Shown here piece by piece: positions 41,736 to 54,900 of a stretch of 64,000 nucleotides of DNA (position 1 is its first letter; each line of letters starts with the position of its first letter). The stretch spans positions 189 to 64,188 of the forward strand of contig OW568898.1 in NCBI GenBank assembly GCA_938743325.2, read 5' to 3'. The stretch comes from Pycnococcus provasolii (lineage: Eukaryota; Chlorophyta; Pseudoscourfieldiophyceae; Pseudoscourfieldiales; Pycnococcaceae). The position numbers were made by a program, and so were the translations under genes. The notes beneath the pieces were generated by a model. It worked only from the letters and a program-made list of their open reading frames with translations, made no database searches and was not told the origin of the DNA.

Positions 41736-44700
41736 AGCCCGCCTCCTCCATCGCCGCCGCCACCGCCACCGCCACCCTCTCCGCCGAGCCCGCCACCGCC
41801 GGACTCTGTTGGTCCCATGACTTTGCTCGAGATGAGCGACCGTCGCTCGAGTTCGTCGGCGTCGCCTGTCGTGGTTACCACGCCCTCCATCGACCTAACG
41901 GTGACATTCGTCGAAGACGACCCATACGACGGCATCGCAGGACCCGTGAATGAGCCCATCTACAACTTCATTGACGACGACGTCACGGCGTCAACTTCGT
42001 TTGCACTCAAGACGGATGCGGCGTCGCCGAGCACGGATGTGTCCTATAGCACCATCCTACGTGTTTTCGGCGCGGGTGCGTCCGTTCCTCTGGACGGCAA
42101 GAGCACGTTCGAGGCGTCGATTGTACCTGCTGTGCCGATCGGCATATGCGGCGACTACGTGGATATCGAGGTACGAGTTGGTGGCGGTGTCGCGAACGAC
42201 GCTGAGGGCAATGCGAATACGGCATCTGGGATTGTGTACGTGCGATGGGCACCGGGCCCGGCGTATCTGCCGCCGTGCGCGTCACCGCCGCCACCCTTCC
42301 CACCGGGCGACGCGCCTCCACCTCTACCATCCCCTCCGCCGCCGCCGCCTCCCTTGCCGTCACCTCCTTTCCAGCCGCCACCGCCTCCGTCGCCGTCACC
42401 GCCGCCCTCGCCGCCGCCAAGCCCGTGCACGTCGACAGGCACTTGCTCACCGCCGCCGCCGCTTCCTCCGCCGCCACCTCCAGCGCCTCCACCGCCGGAT
42501 GAGGAAGGTCCAAGGCCGGTGCTCGTCGAGCAGCTCAGCGCGTCGAGTCTGCATGTCTCGTGGATGGAGAGCGACGGCATCGAGGCGGTGTACGGCTTTA
42601 TGGCGAACGACGTCGCGTTCACCTCGCCATCCGTGAACGGCACTTTCACGAATATCGTCGTCACGCCACGCGGATCGGCGTCAGATGAAGACGGCGTGTC
42701 TGGAGGATACTCGGACTTCACGATATCTTTCACGTTCACGCAGAGCGCTTGCCAAAGCATCGACACCGCACCGGCGACGATGAGCATACCTGCGAGTGCT
42801 GCGACGGACTCGACAGGGAATCCAAGCAAGGCGGGAGTCTTCAGCTTCACGCTCGAACCGCTGAGCGTGTGCTCGCCGCCGCCGCCGCCGAATCCGCCGC
42901 CGCCTGACTCCACCGCTCCGACTGCCGTGCTCAAGCTCGCGAACGGAACGAGTAGCTCGCTGAAGAAACCCGCGGTGGTGACGACGTCGACGATTGCGCT
43001 CGATCTGAAATTCATCGAAGAGGACCCATATGACACCGTCGTCGGCTTCGTGAATGAGGAGATGTTCGGCGTGAGGCCTGACGACCTCGTCACGTACACA
43101 TTCTTCTCGAATAAGACTGCAGATGCGACGCCGACAACGGCGGTGTCGTATGACGTGAACATGACAGCGTCTGGTGCGATTGCGGGAAGCTCGCTCGACG
43201 GTCAAAGCGCTTTCAACTTGATGGTCACGCCGACGGTGCCGCTCGGCATCTGCGGCGATTACGTGGATATCCAGATGGCTGTGAAAGCTGGAGCTGGGAA
43301 GGATGCAGAAGGCAACGTGAACCTTCGATCGGAGGTGGTGTATGTGCGCTGGTCGCCTGGTGCGGCGATTCTGCCTCCTTGCATGTCGCCGCCTTTGCCT
43401 CCCTTTCCGCCGCCGAGCCCGCCGCCGAGCCCGCCGCCGCCGAGCCCGCCGCCGCCGAGTCCACCTGCTCCACCATCGCCGCCACCGAATCCGTGTGTGT
43501 CGACTGGAACATGCTCTCCACCACCGCCAAACCCGGTACCGCCGCCAATACCACCATCGCCGCCACCTCCAAGTCCTCCCCCAAGTCCGTCTCCACCACC
43601 GCCACCACCACCTCCTCGTCTGACGATGATCCTTGCGTCTACAGAAGAATATGACGATGAAAGCTACGTCGAGGAGGAGGAGGGAATCGTGGATATTGAA
43701 ATAGGCGGAATTACGGAGCGCTTTGTGTATCCTCCACCCCCACAGCCCTCACCATCGCCGCCAACTGAATCCCCGCCACCATCGCCACCACCGCCAAGCC
43801 CACCACCACCCCCGGTGGCTCTCTCTACGAAAGCATCTGCTGAAGCTGTCGAGGGTGTTACCGGCTTTACCGCGGCAGTCATGGCAACGTACTCCGCGGG
43901 AACTACCACAGCGGGTTTTTTGCAAGCCATGGCAGCGACCACCACCGGTTATGCGCCACCCGTTGCAATTGACGGAAGCAGTCCACTGCGCCTGGCGATG
44001 CGTGTGCAGGTGATTTGTGCGACAGCATGGGCATATCGCAATATGGAAGTGTGGGCACCCCGTGTGCAAGTTTCGGAAGGTACACGCACACTAGCTCGCC
44101 GTCGAAGCAAAGACGTCGAGGAGAGTGCAAATGATTATCTCGTGATGTCGAACTGGGAATCCAACGCATACCACGCAATGTCGTTCGTGAATCTCATCGC
44201 ACCGTCCGTTTTTTGGGACGACGGAGGTGGGAATAGAACGTCGCGTGCGCGTTTGTGTCTTGAGCGCTGTATTTTCTGGACCTTCTTTTCGCTCCTTGCT
44301 GCATGGATCGTTCGTTTCGGCATGCGTTTACAGTGGAATCACCATTCAGCGAAGCAGCACGTTGATACGGTTGGCGAGGAAACGCTGACTCCGAAAAGGG
44401 CGTGGAGTGCAAAGAAGCACTTCATGATGGCGCTCGACGCGGGAGAAATCCCAGCTGAGTGGGACATCAAGAAGGCACCTGATCTTCTGTTTGCGCCGCG
44501 CATCGAACACGTCGTGGGCATGATCACTGTCATTCCGTGCACGCTTGCTACTGTGACCTATTTCTCCGAAGTGGAAGGAAAATACGAAAAGGCTAACGCG
44601 GGAGGAGTGATTGGTGCACTCGTCACAACCACTGTGGTGCTGCTCTTCTACACCGCGACGTACATCACCGTGTCGGCGTGTATGCGATCGACACCACTCA

Positions 44701-45638
44701 TCAAGTACATCGAGGATAAGGAGCACAACACGGGTGGACGATGGCGATCGAGCCGCTTTGCGAAGCCGGACTTTGCCGCTCGCTTCGGGGCACCTCTCGC
44801 CGCCATGCGTGGTCCAAGGCTGGACGACGAGCACAACGACAAGGTGTGGATGATCCCCTACGCGGTGGCCGGTCCCTCGCTGTGGTGCGCGGCAGCCGCC
44901 TCTCTTGCGATTGGGGGTGCCTCCCACGCGGATCACAACCGCCGAGCTGTGGGTGCTTTGTTTGCGGGCTGCATCATGGTTGTGGACGCGTTGCTCGCCG
45001 CGATCACTCGCCCAATGCGTACGTTTTGGAGCAACCTCATTGGTCTGCTTGCGACGATCTGCATCTTCGTGGGTTTCTTTTTGCACGCATTGCACTTCCT
45101 CAACGATGCTCGAGATGGAAGGTATGAGATGGCTGGCGTAGGCATTCACCTCGCCGCGGTGATCTTGATGACGATGCTTGAGCTTGGGCTGCTGCTTCGC
45201 GTGCTCTGGCTGAATGGCCGAAAATGGTTCAATGAGCTCACAAGGAAGCGCCTATCGAAGAGGCAGCAAGAATTTCAGCATGCCGTAAAAGCTGTCAAGT
45301 ATGCGAATGCCTTCAAGAAGTCAAGCGGCGACGCCGCTCCCGACGATGGATTCGCGTTGGCCATTCAAAAAGTGAGAGAGATGAATCGAGAGTACAGCAA
45401 GAGTCGAAGTAATGCAGCTAAGGCGGAGAATGGTGAGGACGTACCCTTCGGCACGCCACGGTCGGTTCATTTACGCTTCCACGATCCAGAGACTGGAGAG
45501 TACAATGGCATCACTTCGGAGTCTTCGCCTCAGCCGACGAGCAATGACACCAATCTCGAACGTGCCAAGTCGAGTCACGTGCGCTCACAAGACAGTTCGA
45601 ACAGGGAAGTGGTTTCGTTCTTGGTGAACTTGGATTAG
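37524..45638 (+). CDS. Giant beta-helix/Pro-rich/multi-span surface protein, paralogue 1
   Basis: This 2704-residue protein starts at MSLECRGNG; an ATG at 37638 (MFLMLMLSGFPRVLA) gives a cleaner signal peptide and may be the true start. A Cys-rich module (NTCQCRLGYRNG ... SCDPDWTLCTT, about 68-122) precedes a beta-helix-like region (about 126-885). A Fn3-like segment (about 920-1025) and a P-domain-like segment (LQDTCFTDTAS ... GWSVTLCF, about 1033-1203) follow. Pro-rich SPPPP rods then alternate with three Ig-like modules, two of which share GICGDYVDI and VYVRW-PG. About seven membrane spans occupy residues 2240-2564, followed by a cytosolic tail of about 140 residues. Pro-rich rods of this type are hydroxyproline-glycosylated in chlorophytes. 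A sensor, channel-like or wall-anchoring role is inference. TGTAA follows at 45688. Confidence 0.85.
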
Positions 45639-45687
45639 GATGGTATGTGTGCATGCGCCAGCACGTTATTTTTCTTTTGTTTTTTTT

Positions 45688-45692
45688 TGTAA
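45688..45692 (+). terminator. TGTAA polyadenylation-like signal (paralogue 1)
   Basis: TGTAA follows the stop codon by 49 nt, after a T-rich run. Confidence 0.45.
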
Positions 45693-45975
45693 GAAGTGCG
45701 TAATAATGTTTCAGTGGAATGAATAATAAGGACATACGTCTAGTCTTAGCCTTAAAGGTCAATCAAAGGGTCTTTCGTTGATTTGATTTGATGATGGTTT
45801 CATCAGTCGGGGCCCCGGACGCGGAGGAGGCGGCCTTCAAGAACTACCGTAGGTACTGTATAAACTATGGGTAGTAGAAGAAGCGGATTCAAGAGGGAGT
45901 TGACACTTGGCATGGCATTCAGGTACTGTATATGGGATCCCACTTGCGGCTTGGTTCCGTCAGTTAGTTTGGAGG

Positions 45976-46024
45976 GCCTACCCCTACCCCTACCCCTACC
46001 CCTAGCCCTAACCCTAACCCTAAC
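45976..46024 (+). repeat. Degenerate telomere-like array
   Basis: CTACCC units, then TAGCCC, then three CCTAAC units read in order. They form a short interstitial array mixing (CCCCTA)n with (CCCTAA)n. Confidence 0.85.
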
Positions 46025-46820
46025 GCGTCTCTGATGAGGCCTAAACCTTTCCTGAAATCCGGATTCATATGCCCTTGCTCTGATGAGGTGGAGGGCGGCA
46101 TTTGAATTCTTGCTTGAATGAGGGGAAAGGCTGTCTCGAAGGTTCGCATAACGAAGGCCACCTCGAGAGGCAACGCTAGCTCGCCCCCCTACGATAGGTC
46201 GTCCCATGTCGACACCCGGGGTCCTGCTTGGTCAAACGTTCTTCTTCTCCTCTAGGAAGGAGGGTAGGTCTGCTACAGAGTACAGTACCCCTGGTCCGCG
46301 GGTAGATTTGTTGTTAAGGTTAGATTTTCCCCCTTGGAAACCAAACCAAACCAAAAGGCACCCCCCGGGGGGGAGTGGGATCCCCCGGGGGGTCCGTTTG
46401 ACCAACCAACCCTTTCCACGAGCCTCACTTGACGCGGCAATTCTCCTCTAAAAACGTCCTGGTCAATGACGTCATGCCATTCGTTCGTACAAGGGTGTCT
46501 GGGATAGACTAACGTCACTACTTCAAACGCCTCCGTTGACCTTGCGTTGTATGTAAGAATCCAATAAAATTAAGGCTCGAGTTCACTCATCCCTGACAAG
46601 GACAAGACAAGCACGCCTTAAGGGGAGCTTGAAACGGGTGCCTTGTCACAAGGTGAATTCAGCAACGCCACATTAGCCGCTCCCCTCCTCTCTCCCACTC
46701 CCACTCCCACTTACACTCCGCCTCCTCCTCCGGGAACCCAACCCGCGGCCGCCCCATTATCAACGAACCATCATCCGAGCTCGCAGTTCTCCATTCGCCG
46801 GCCGGCCATTCCCATCCCCC

Positions 46821-47022
46821 GGGCGAGCAACGGCGTAGCCGGGCGAGTCTTGTAACACTCGGGCGAGAACGGCGCAGCCGGGCGAGTCTTGTAACACTCG
46901 GGCGAGAACGGCGCAGCCGGGCGAGTCTTGTCAACGGGCGAGCAACGGCTGCGGCCACCTTTGTGCTTGTCTTGTTGAGCTTACACTCGGGCGAGCAACG
47001 GCGCAGCCGTGCGAGTCTTGTT
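46821..47022 (+). repeat. GGGCGAG upstream tandem repeat
   Basis: Three units of 36-40 bp, each GGGCGAG(C)AACGGCG then CAGCCGGGCGAGTCTTGT, run from 46821 to 46935. A partial unit follows, then a further one at 46986-47022 (CAGCCGTGCGAGTCTTGTTG). The cluster lies about 450-650 bp upstream of the paralogue 2 ATG. Inverted copies occur at 59127-59210. Confidence 0.9.
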
Positions 47023-47474
47023 GGATTACGTATATTCGAGCTCAGCTCGTGTATCGGTACTGGGTGCCCCGTGTGTATCTAAGCTAGCTCGACTCAACAC
47101 ACGACGTTCCGGAAATTCGAGACACACTCCAGATACACTCGTGATAAGTGCCGTGGCGAGGGTGGTACATTACAGTACATAGACTACAGACCAGTCCTGA
47201 AGTTTGCTGCAACTTGAGTCTCGTTTCGTGATTCGTGTGAGCCTCCCTCACTCACTCACTCCTGTGCGTGCGTGAGTGTTTCTTGCTTGTGTGTTTCTTG
47301 CAGTGTTTCATTCCCATTGCACAGCAGTCCTTCAAACGCGAAGTTGGCCATTCAAACTCATACTCCGTCCGCATCCGCACATTTTCGTTCTCATCCTCGC
47401 ACGCTGCGGGCTGGCCCCTTTCATTTCCTCACAAGAAAGAGCACCTTGTGAGAGCCACGTTACGTTACGTGAGG

Positions 47475-50400
47475 ATGTCCGCGGCCGCCTCCTCCTGGCT
47501 TCTAAAAGTTCCTCACGCTCGTGGGTATGGTGTCTTGCTGCTTCTCACGACGCTCGTGTCGTTCGTTCATGTCGCGCTTGCCGTTCCTCGTTCGTTCTAC
47601 GTCGACCCGAACTTAAGCACGGCGAACACGTGCCAATGCAGGCTTGGATTAAGGAACGGCGCGAACTGGAACAGCCCACAACTGTGCATGGGACCGGCAG
47701 AAAGTGGAGGACGCAGGCCGTGCTACCCGACAAACCGAAACGGACCTTCTTGTGACCCGGACTGGAGGCTGTGTACGACATTACAGTACAGGGGCGACGA
47801 CACGAACGACGGACTCACGATCAATACGCCGTTCCGAACCGTGCAGAGGTGCATCGACGCGCTCAAGGCGAGCGACCCAGGCTCGGAGTGCCTGCTCAGA
47901 GAAGGCGAGTACGACTGCGATACGCCCGTTTTCATCGAACACCTGCACGGAACAGCCGCACAGCCGTACGTCATCAAGGCGTACCAGAAGGAAGACGTCA
48001 AGTGGATCGGCACGAAAGACGTCACCGAGGCGCCGTCAAGGGTGTGGACGTGGACACCCGCGAACCTCGCGGGAGGAGGCGCGGCGAGTGGGCACTGGAG
48101 TATCGAGCTACCCGCTGGCTTTCCTGACCCGTGGCAGCTCTTCGTCGACGGCGACATGTACGTACCCGCACGCTGGCCGAACGCGCGCTGGGACGACAAG
48201 AGCATGTTCGACGAGACGAAGTGGGCAAACGGCGACGAAAGCTCCAACTTCGTCGCGTCAACGAGCACGCCGAGCACCATGGTCGACAGCTGCTGCGGCA
48301 CAAACGCGCACAGGGTGGGTGAAAGCCTTGCCGCGTCGGGAATAGACGCGACGGGCGCGAGCGCGATCCTCAACATCGGCATGCAGTACACGTACGCGGT
48401 GCCCGTTTCGTCTCACACGCGCGGTGCCGGCAGCTTTGAGTACCTCGTACGGTCTTTGGAATGGAAAATGATTGACAACGTCGACCACAACTCGAAGCTT
48501 GACACGTACTACCTGGAAAATAAGCTCGAGCTGCTCGACAACCCGACGGAGTGGTTCTACGACATGACGACACGGCGCCTCCACGTGCTCACCTCGAATT
48601 GGGCGAATCCGAACACCTTCACGCGCATCCAGGCTCGCGTGTGTGACTACGCAATTCGTGGCTCGAAGTCCAGCTACGTCACGCTGAAGGACATGCAGTT
48701 CTTCGGCACGACGGTGTTTATGGCGGCATTGGGAACTGTCAACGACGACATCCGTGGCATCAGGTTCGACTCTCTGCAGTTCAACTATCCGTCGACGCAG
48801 AAGCGCATGATCGGCGTCTACGACTGGATCTTCCCCACAATGCTCTTTCGCAAAGACGATACGTCGTACGACGAGAACGTCATCTACAACTGCACCTTCT
48901 TCGGTTCGGAGACGGAGCCTGTTCTTCAAACGAAAGGCTTGGGGCTGCGTGTCGAGAACTCGTGCTTTTCGTACTGTGATTGGACGGGTGGGAGTTCGCA
49001 GCCGTGCTTCCCACCGGGCGACAAGCTTGACCCGGATCCGTCGAGCGCGGACCACTCGCTGAGCACGCGTGACCTCACCACGGCTGCGTGCACTGGAAAG
49101 TACAATTCAATGTCGCACTATCTCAAGCCGGACAGTGGAGGGACCGTCACCAACCCATTGACAATAAAGCGGTGCACATTTTCCAACATGGGTCAAGCAG
49201 CGGGCATCAGGTTGAATAATAAGAATTCGCACCTAGAGCTCAACCACATACATACAATACATGGGCTTCAAGGCTCGCTCGGTGCCTCCATTCAGGGGAA
49301 TGCGCACAGTCTCTTCGAGATTAACGAGAAATCCGATGCGTGGTACCCTAGTTTGTGCGACGACAGCACCCATAAGAACAATCAAGCGCAGTGCCAGAGC
49401 CTGAACGGATGCACGTGGGATGGCACGCAGTGTACCGGTTATCCCAATCCGAAACCACTCGAATCAGGAGGCGAGTATCCGCCAACTTTGTCGTACGCGA
49501 GTACGTATCGCTACGGGCAGAGGGTGATTCGCAACTGGGTTCATCATACACGAAGCACTCGATCGTGGAAACGAGGCATCCGCTTCGGTGTAAGTGGGCG
49601 TGATTGCAATGGTCGCTATGGTGACACATGGCCAATGTATGGCGAGGCGACGGAAAATGTGCTTTGGCAGACTTCGGGCATGGCATTCAGAGGCAACGAT
49701 CATGTCATTCAACGCAATGTCGTGTTTGGAACCGGGGAAGAGGCTGGTAGCACAGCTAAGCCGTTTCCTGATCTCCTCGTCGAAAACTGGGTGGACAGTT
49801 CTGAGGAGTACGACGGCAGGTGCATTTGTTCAGCGACTAGGTGTACAAACTCACCGGAGACGTGTTGCGTGACAGACAGCAGCGGCGTCCGCATTGCTAC
49901 GACCTTCGAGGGGATGAACAACGTCATCAGGGGCAACGCGATGGAGTATTTCAAGGGCCTCGCCGGCGGTGGCACGAGCTCGACAAGCACGTCTGCCGTC
50001 GACGCGGGTTTCGATCCCGCGACAGGGATGAACATTGCGCCGTCAGCCAACTCCGCGAATGTTCTTTTTGACGAACTGCGTGACCCGAACAACTGGGACT
50101 TCAGGCCAAAGAGCGGGTCGAACTTCCTCGCCGCGAATATCGGCGCGTACGACCTGTCTGACCCGACGGAGTACTGGATCCCGGGCTGCCGAAAGTATCG
50201 CGCGAGCACGCCGATCCCGCCGATGGACGCGACGGACGTCAAGATTGATGCGGACCTGATGTTCCTTCCCGGCTTCGAGGATGGGAGCGTTCCTGCGAAG
50301 CACTACATCTACATCGCAAGCTCTTCAGCTGAGCTGGATGCGATGACGACTCCCACTGGAACGCTGACTGGCGAGTGGAAGAACGTGTTCGCCGTGCCAG

Positions 50401-51905
50401 CTGACCTGAAATGCAGAGACAAGACGGTGTATTGGCGCGTGGACACGGAGATGGGTACGGGATCCGTGTACCGCGGCGAGACGTGGACGTTCACGTACGA
50501 GGCGTGGCTGAACGAGGCGCCGAACAAGCCGCCCGATGCTTGTACAACGTACACGGACAGCAACGTGTATGCCCTGCCGAGGGGAGCTGGCGAAGCAAAT
50601 TGGGACGTCTCAACAATCACGATTCCGAACGATTACAGTGACACGTCGACATACACGTTTCAGAGCATGAAGGTGTGCGTGACGAATCTGCAGTATAATA
50701 GCGGATTAGGTGCAACTCAAATGCGTTTCACGACGGGAAGTACGAACCTGAAAGCATTCCAAAACGAGAATAATAGCGACCCACCTTCTGGGTCTGACAC
50801 AACGCTTCAGGACACGTGCTTCACGGACACGGCGTCGACGAGCATTCCATCTTCCAGCGGGACTTCGCCCTTTACAGGCGACTGGTTGCCAAAATCTGAT
50901 ACCATCAATGGGTTACAGGCTGATGGAAATCTGGGCGTGGCTGCTGGAGGCACTGTATCGTTGGGTTTGAAAAATCACGCAAGCAGTGCTGCGGGAACAC
51001 CGGCAATCCTGACGGGTTGGTCGGTGACGCTATGCTTCACCGGAGGAGATGCGGCACGTGCCGCGTGGCAAACGCAAGATGACGCGTATCAGGCTGCGAA
51101 GGCTGCTGATCTTGCGGGTACCTGCTACGCACAATCTCCGCCTCCACCGCCGCCGAGCCCGCCGCCGAGCCCACCACCGAGCCCTCGGTGGAACACGTGC
51201 CAATGCAGGCTCGGATACAGGAACGGCGCGGACGCGAACAGCCCACAACTGTGCATGGGACCGGCAGAAAGTGGAGGACGCAGGCCGTGCTACCCGTTAA
51301 ACCAAAACGGACCTTCTTGTGACCCGGACTGGACGCTGTGTACGACGGGACAATACACGAGCCCTCCGCCGTCTCCGCCTCCATCCCCGCCACCTTCGCC
51401 TCCATCTTATCCTGGCGCTTCTCCACCCCCACCACCTCCTCCACCTCCCAGCCCGCCACCGAGCCCTCCGCCACCACCACCACCGTCTCCACCTCCATCA
51501 CCGCCACCTTCGCCTCCACCGAGTCCACCTCCATCACCGCCGCCATCGCCTCCTTCCCCTCCTCCCCCCCCTCCTCGCCCGCCTCCCAGCCCGCCGCCGA
51601 GCCCGCCTCCTTCCCCTCCGCCTCGACCACCCCCCAGCCCGCCGCCGAACCCGCCTCCTTCCCCGCCGCCGCCGCCGCCGCTGCCTCCAACTCCACCGGC
51701 GCCGCCGCCGCCGTCGCCGCCGCCGCCGCCGAGTCCGCCGCCGAGCCCTCCGCCACCGCCGCCAAGCCCGCCGTTACCGCCACCGAGTCCTCCGCCTTCA
51801 CCGCCACCGAGCCCGCCGCCGCCGCCGCCGCCGCCGCAGCCTCCGAGCCCGCCGCCAAACCCCTGTGTTGCCATGGGAAATTGCTCGCCGCCGCCACCGA
51901 GTCCT

Positions 51906-51944
<39 letters not shown>

Positions 51945-54900
51945 AGCCCGCCTCCTCCATCGCCGCCGCCACCGCCACCGCCACCCTCTCCGCCGAGCCC
52001 GCCACCGCCGGACTCTGTTGGTCCCACGACTCTGCTCGCGATGAGCGACGGGCGCTCGAGCTCGTCGGCGTCGCCTGTCGTGGTTACCACGCCCTCCATC
52101 GACCTAACGGTGACATTCGTCGAAGACGACCCATACGACGGCATCGCAGGACCCGTGAATGAGCCCATCTACAACTTCATTGACGACGACGTCACGGCGT
52201 CAACTTCGTTTGCACTCAAGACGGATGCGGCGTCGCCGAGCACGGATGTGTCGTATAGCACCATCCTACGTGTTTTCGGCGCAGGTGCGTCCGTTCCTCT
52301 GGACGGCAAGAGCACGTTCGAGGCGTCGATTGTACCTGCTGTGCCGATCGGCATATGCGGCGACTACGTGGATATCGAGGTACGAGTTGGTGGCGGTGTC
52401 GCGAACGACGCTGAGGGCAATGCGAATACGGCATCTGGGATTGTGTACGTGCGATGGGCACCGGGCCCGGCGTATCTGCCGCCGTGCGCGTCACCGCCAC
52501 CACCCTTCCCACCACGTGACGCGCCTCCACCTCTACCATTCCCTCCGCCGCCGCCGCCTCCCTTGCCGTCACCTCCTTTCCAGCCGGCACCGCCATCGCC
52601 CCCTCCGGCGCCACCGCCGCCGCCCTCGCCGCCGCCAAGCCCGTGCACGTCGACAGGCACTTGCTCACCGCCGCCGCCGCTTCCTCCGCCGCCACCTCCT
52701 CCTTTTCCACCACCGGATGAGGAAGGTCCAAGGCCGGTGCTCGTCGAGCAGCTCAGCGCGTCGAGTCTGCATGTCTCGTGGATGGAGAGCGACGGCATCG
52801 AGGCGGTGTACGGCTTTATGGCGAACGACGTCGCGTTCACCTCGCCATCCGTGCTCGGCACTTTCACGAATATCGTCGTCACGCCACGCGGATCGGCGTC
52901 AGACGAAGACGGCATGTCTGGAGGATACTCGGACTTCACGATATCTTTCACGTTCACGCAGAGCGCTTGCCACAGCAGCGACTCCGCACCGGCGACAATG
53001 AGCATACCTGCGAGTGCTGCGACGGACTCGACAGGGAATCCAAGCAAGGCGGGAGTCTTCAGCTTCACGCTCGAACCGCTGAGCGTGTGCTCGCCACCGC
53101 CGCCGCCGAATCCGCCGCCGCCTGACTCCACCGCTCCGACTGCCGTGCTCAAGCTCGCGAACGGAACGAGTAGCTCGCTGAAGAAACCCGCGGTGGTGAC
53201 GACGTCGACGATTGCGCTCGATCTGAAATTCATCGAAGTGGACCCATATGACACCGTCGCCGGCTTCGTGAATGAGGAGATGTTCGGCGTGAGGCCTGAC
53301 GACCTCGTCACGTACACATTCTTCTCGCAGAAGACTGCAGATGCGACGCCGACAACGGCGGTGTCGTACGACGTACGCATGACAGCGTCTGGTGCGATTG
53401 CGGGAAGCTCGCTCGACGGTCAAAGCGCTTTCGACGTGACGGTCACGCCGACGGTGCCACTCGGCATATGCGGCGATTACGTGGATATCCAGATGGCTGT
53501 GAAAGCTGGAGCTGGGAAGGATGCAGAAGGCAACGCGAACCTTCGATCGGAAGTGGTGTATGTGCGCTGGTCGCCTGGCGCGGCGATTCTGCCTCCTTGC
53601 ATGTCGCCGCCTTTGCCTCCCTTTCCGCCGCTGAGCCCGCCGCCGAGCCCGCCGCCGCCAAGCCCACCGCCGCCGCGTCCACCTGCTCCACCATCGCCGC
53701 CGCCGAATCCGTGCGTGTCGACTGGAACATGCTCTCCACCACCGCCAAACCCGGTACCACCGCCGATACCACCATCGCCGCCACCTCCAAGTCCTCCCCC
53801 AAGTCCTCCACCGCCGCCGCCACCTCTCGCGCCCCGTCTGGCCATGACGCTGGCCATGGCAGAGAGTGTCGACGGTGGTACAAGCAACTCTGATGAGAAT
53901 GATTCCGAAGATAGCTTGGACGGTGACGTTGACATCGTGGATATTGGCATTGGAGTTGGAATCGTGGATCGCTTGGTGTATCCACCGCCTACTCAGCCTA
54001 TACGATCACCGCCACCGCTGCCACCAGTGCCACCCGCGCCGCCGCCGCCAAGCCCGCCACCACCCCCTCCATTAATCTCGAATAAGAACTATGTGGAAGC
54101 GTCGGCGGAAATTTCCGGTGTTTCCACGGCTGTCGTATTAGCTGTCAGCGCGGGAGCCACTGTCGCAAGTTTCATGCAGTCGCTGAGTGCGATCACTAAT
54201 GGTTATGCACCAACCCAAGCAATTGACGGGAGCAGTCCACTGCGTCTGGTGATGCGTGTGCAAGTAATTTGTGCAACAGCTTGGGTGTACCGATATTTCC
54301 GGGTGTGGGCCTCCGCGGTGAATCCACAGGAAGTCGCGCTAAACACCGCCGCCCGTGAACTAACTCACCGTCGAAGCATGGCCGAGGCGGGCGCAAAGGA
54401 CTCTCTCGCGATGACGAGCTGGGATACTAGCGCGTATCATTCGCTCACGATGGTGAATCTGGTTTCAGAACCTTATTGGGACGATGGCGGCGGGGAGATC
54501 ACAATGCGTGCTCGTTTACTTCTCGAGCGCTGTATTTTCTGGGTTTTCGTTACGCTACTGCTTGCATGGATCCTTCGCTTCTTAATTCGTGTGCAGTGGC
54601 ATATCCGAAGTAGGCGCATGCGTCGTAAAGATAGGAAGACTGAGGAAATGAGCTCGGTGAATCTACAGCATCACTTTGATAGAATTTACACTGGTGTAGT
54701 GGCGGCACTTGAGAACGGGGACCTCCCGGTCGAGTGGGACCATGAGCACCCGCCGGACCTTCTGTTTGCGCCGCGCGTCGAACACGTCGTGGGCATGCTC
54801 ACTGTTATTCCGTGCACGCTTGCTACTGTTACCTATTGCTCCGAAGTGGCAGGAAACTACGAAAAGGCTGACATGGGAGGAGTGATTGGCGCACTCATTG

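Larger units (their letters stand above)
45639..47474. other. Intergenic region between the two giant paralogues
   Basis: It holds a degenerate telomere-like array (45976-46024) and the GGGCGAG-type upstream repeat (46821-47022). Unlike the flanking coding regions, it shows no similarity to the region upstream of paralogue 1. No gene is seen. Confidence 0.7.

Noticed and set aside
41210-41959. Long glycine-rich and alanine-rich frames opposite and alongside the Pro-rich rods, and the same at 51037-52168
   Set aside because: They are shadows of CCG/CCGAGC-type codon repeats in other frames of the giant genes.
46821-46935. CRISPR-like appearance of regularly spaced repeats
   Set aside because: Units are contiguous tandem repeats without unique spacers, in a eukaryotic genome, with no cas genes.
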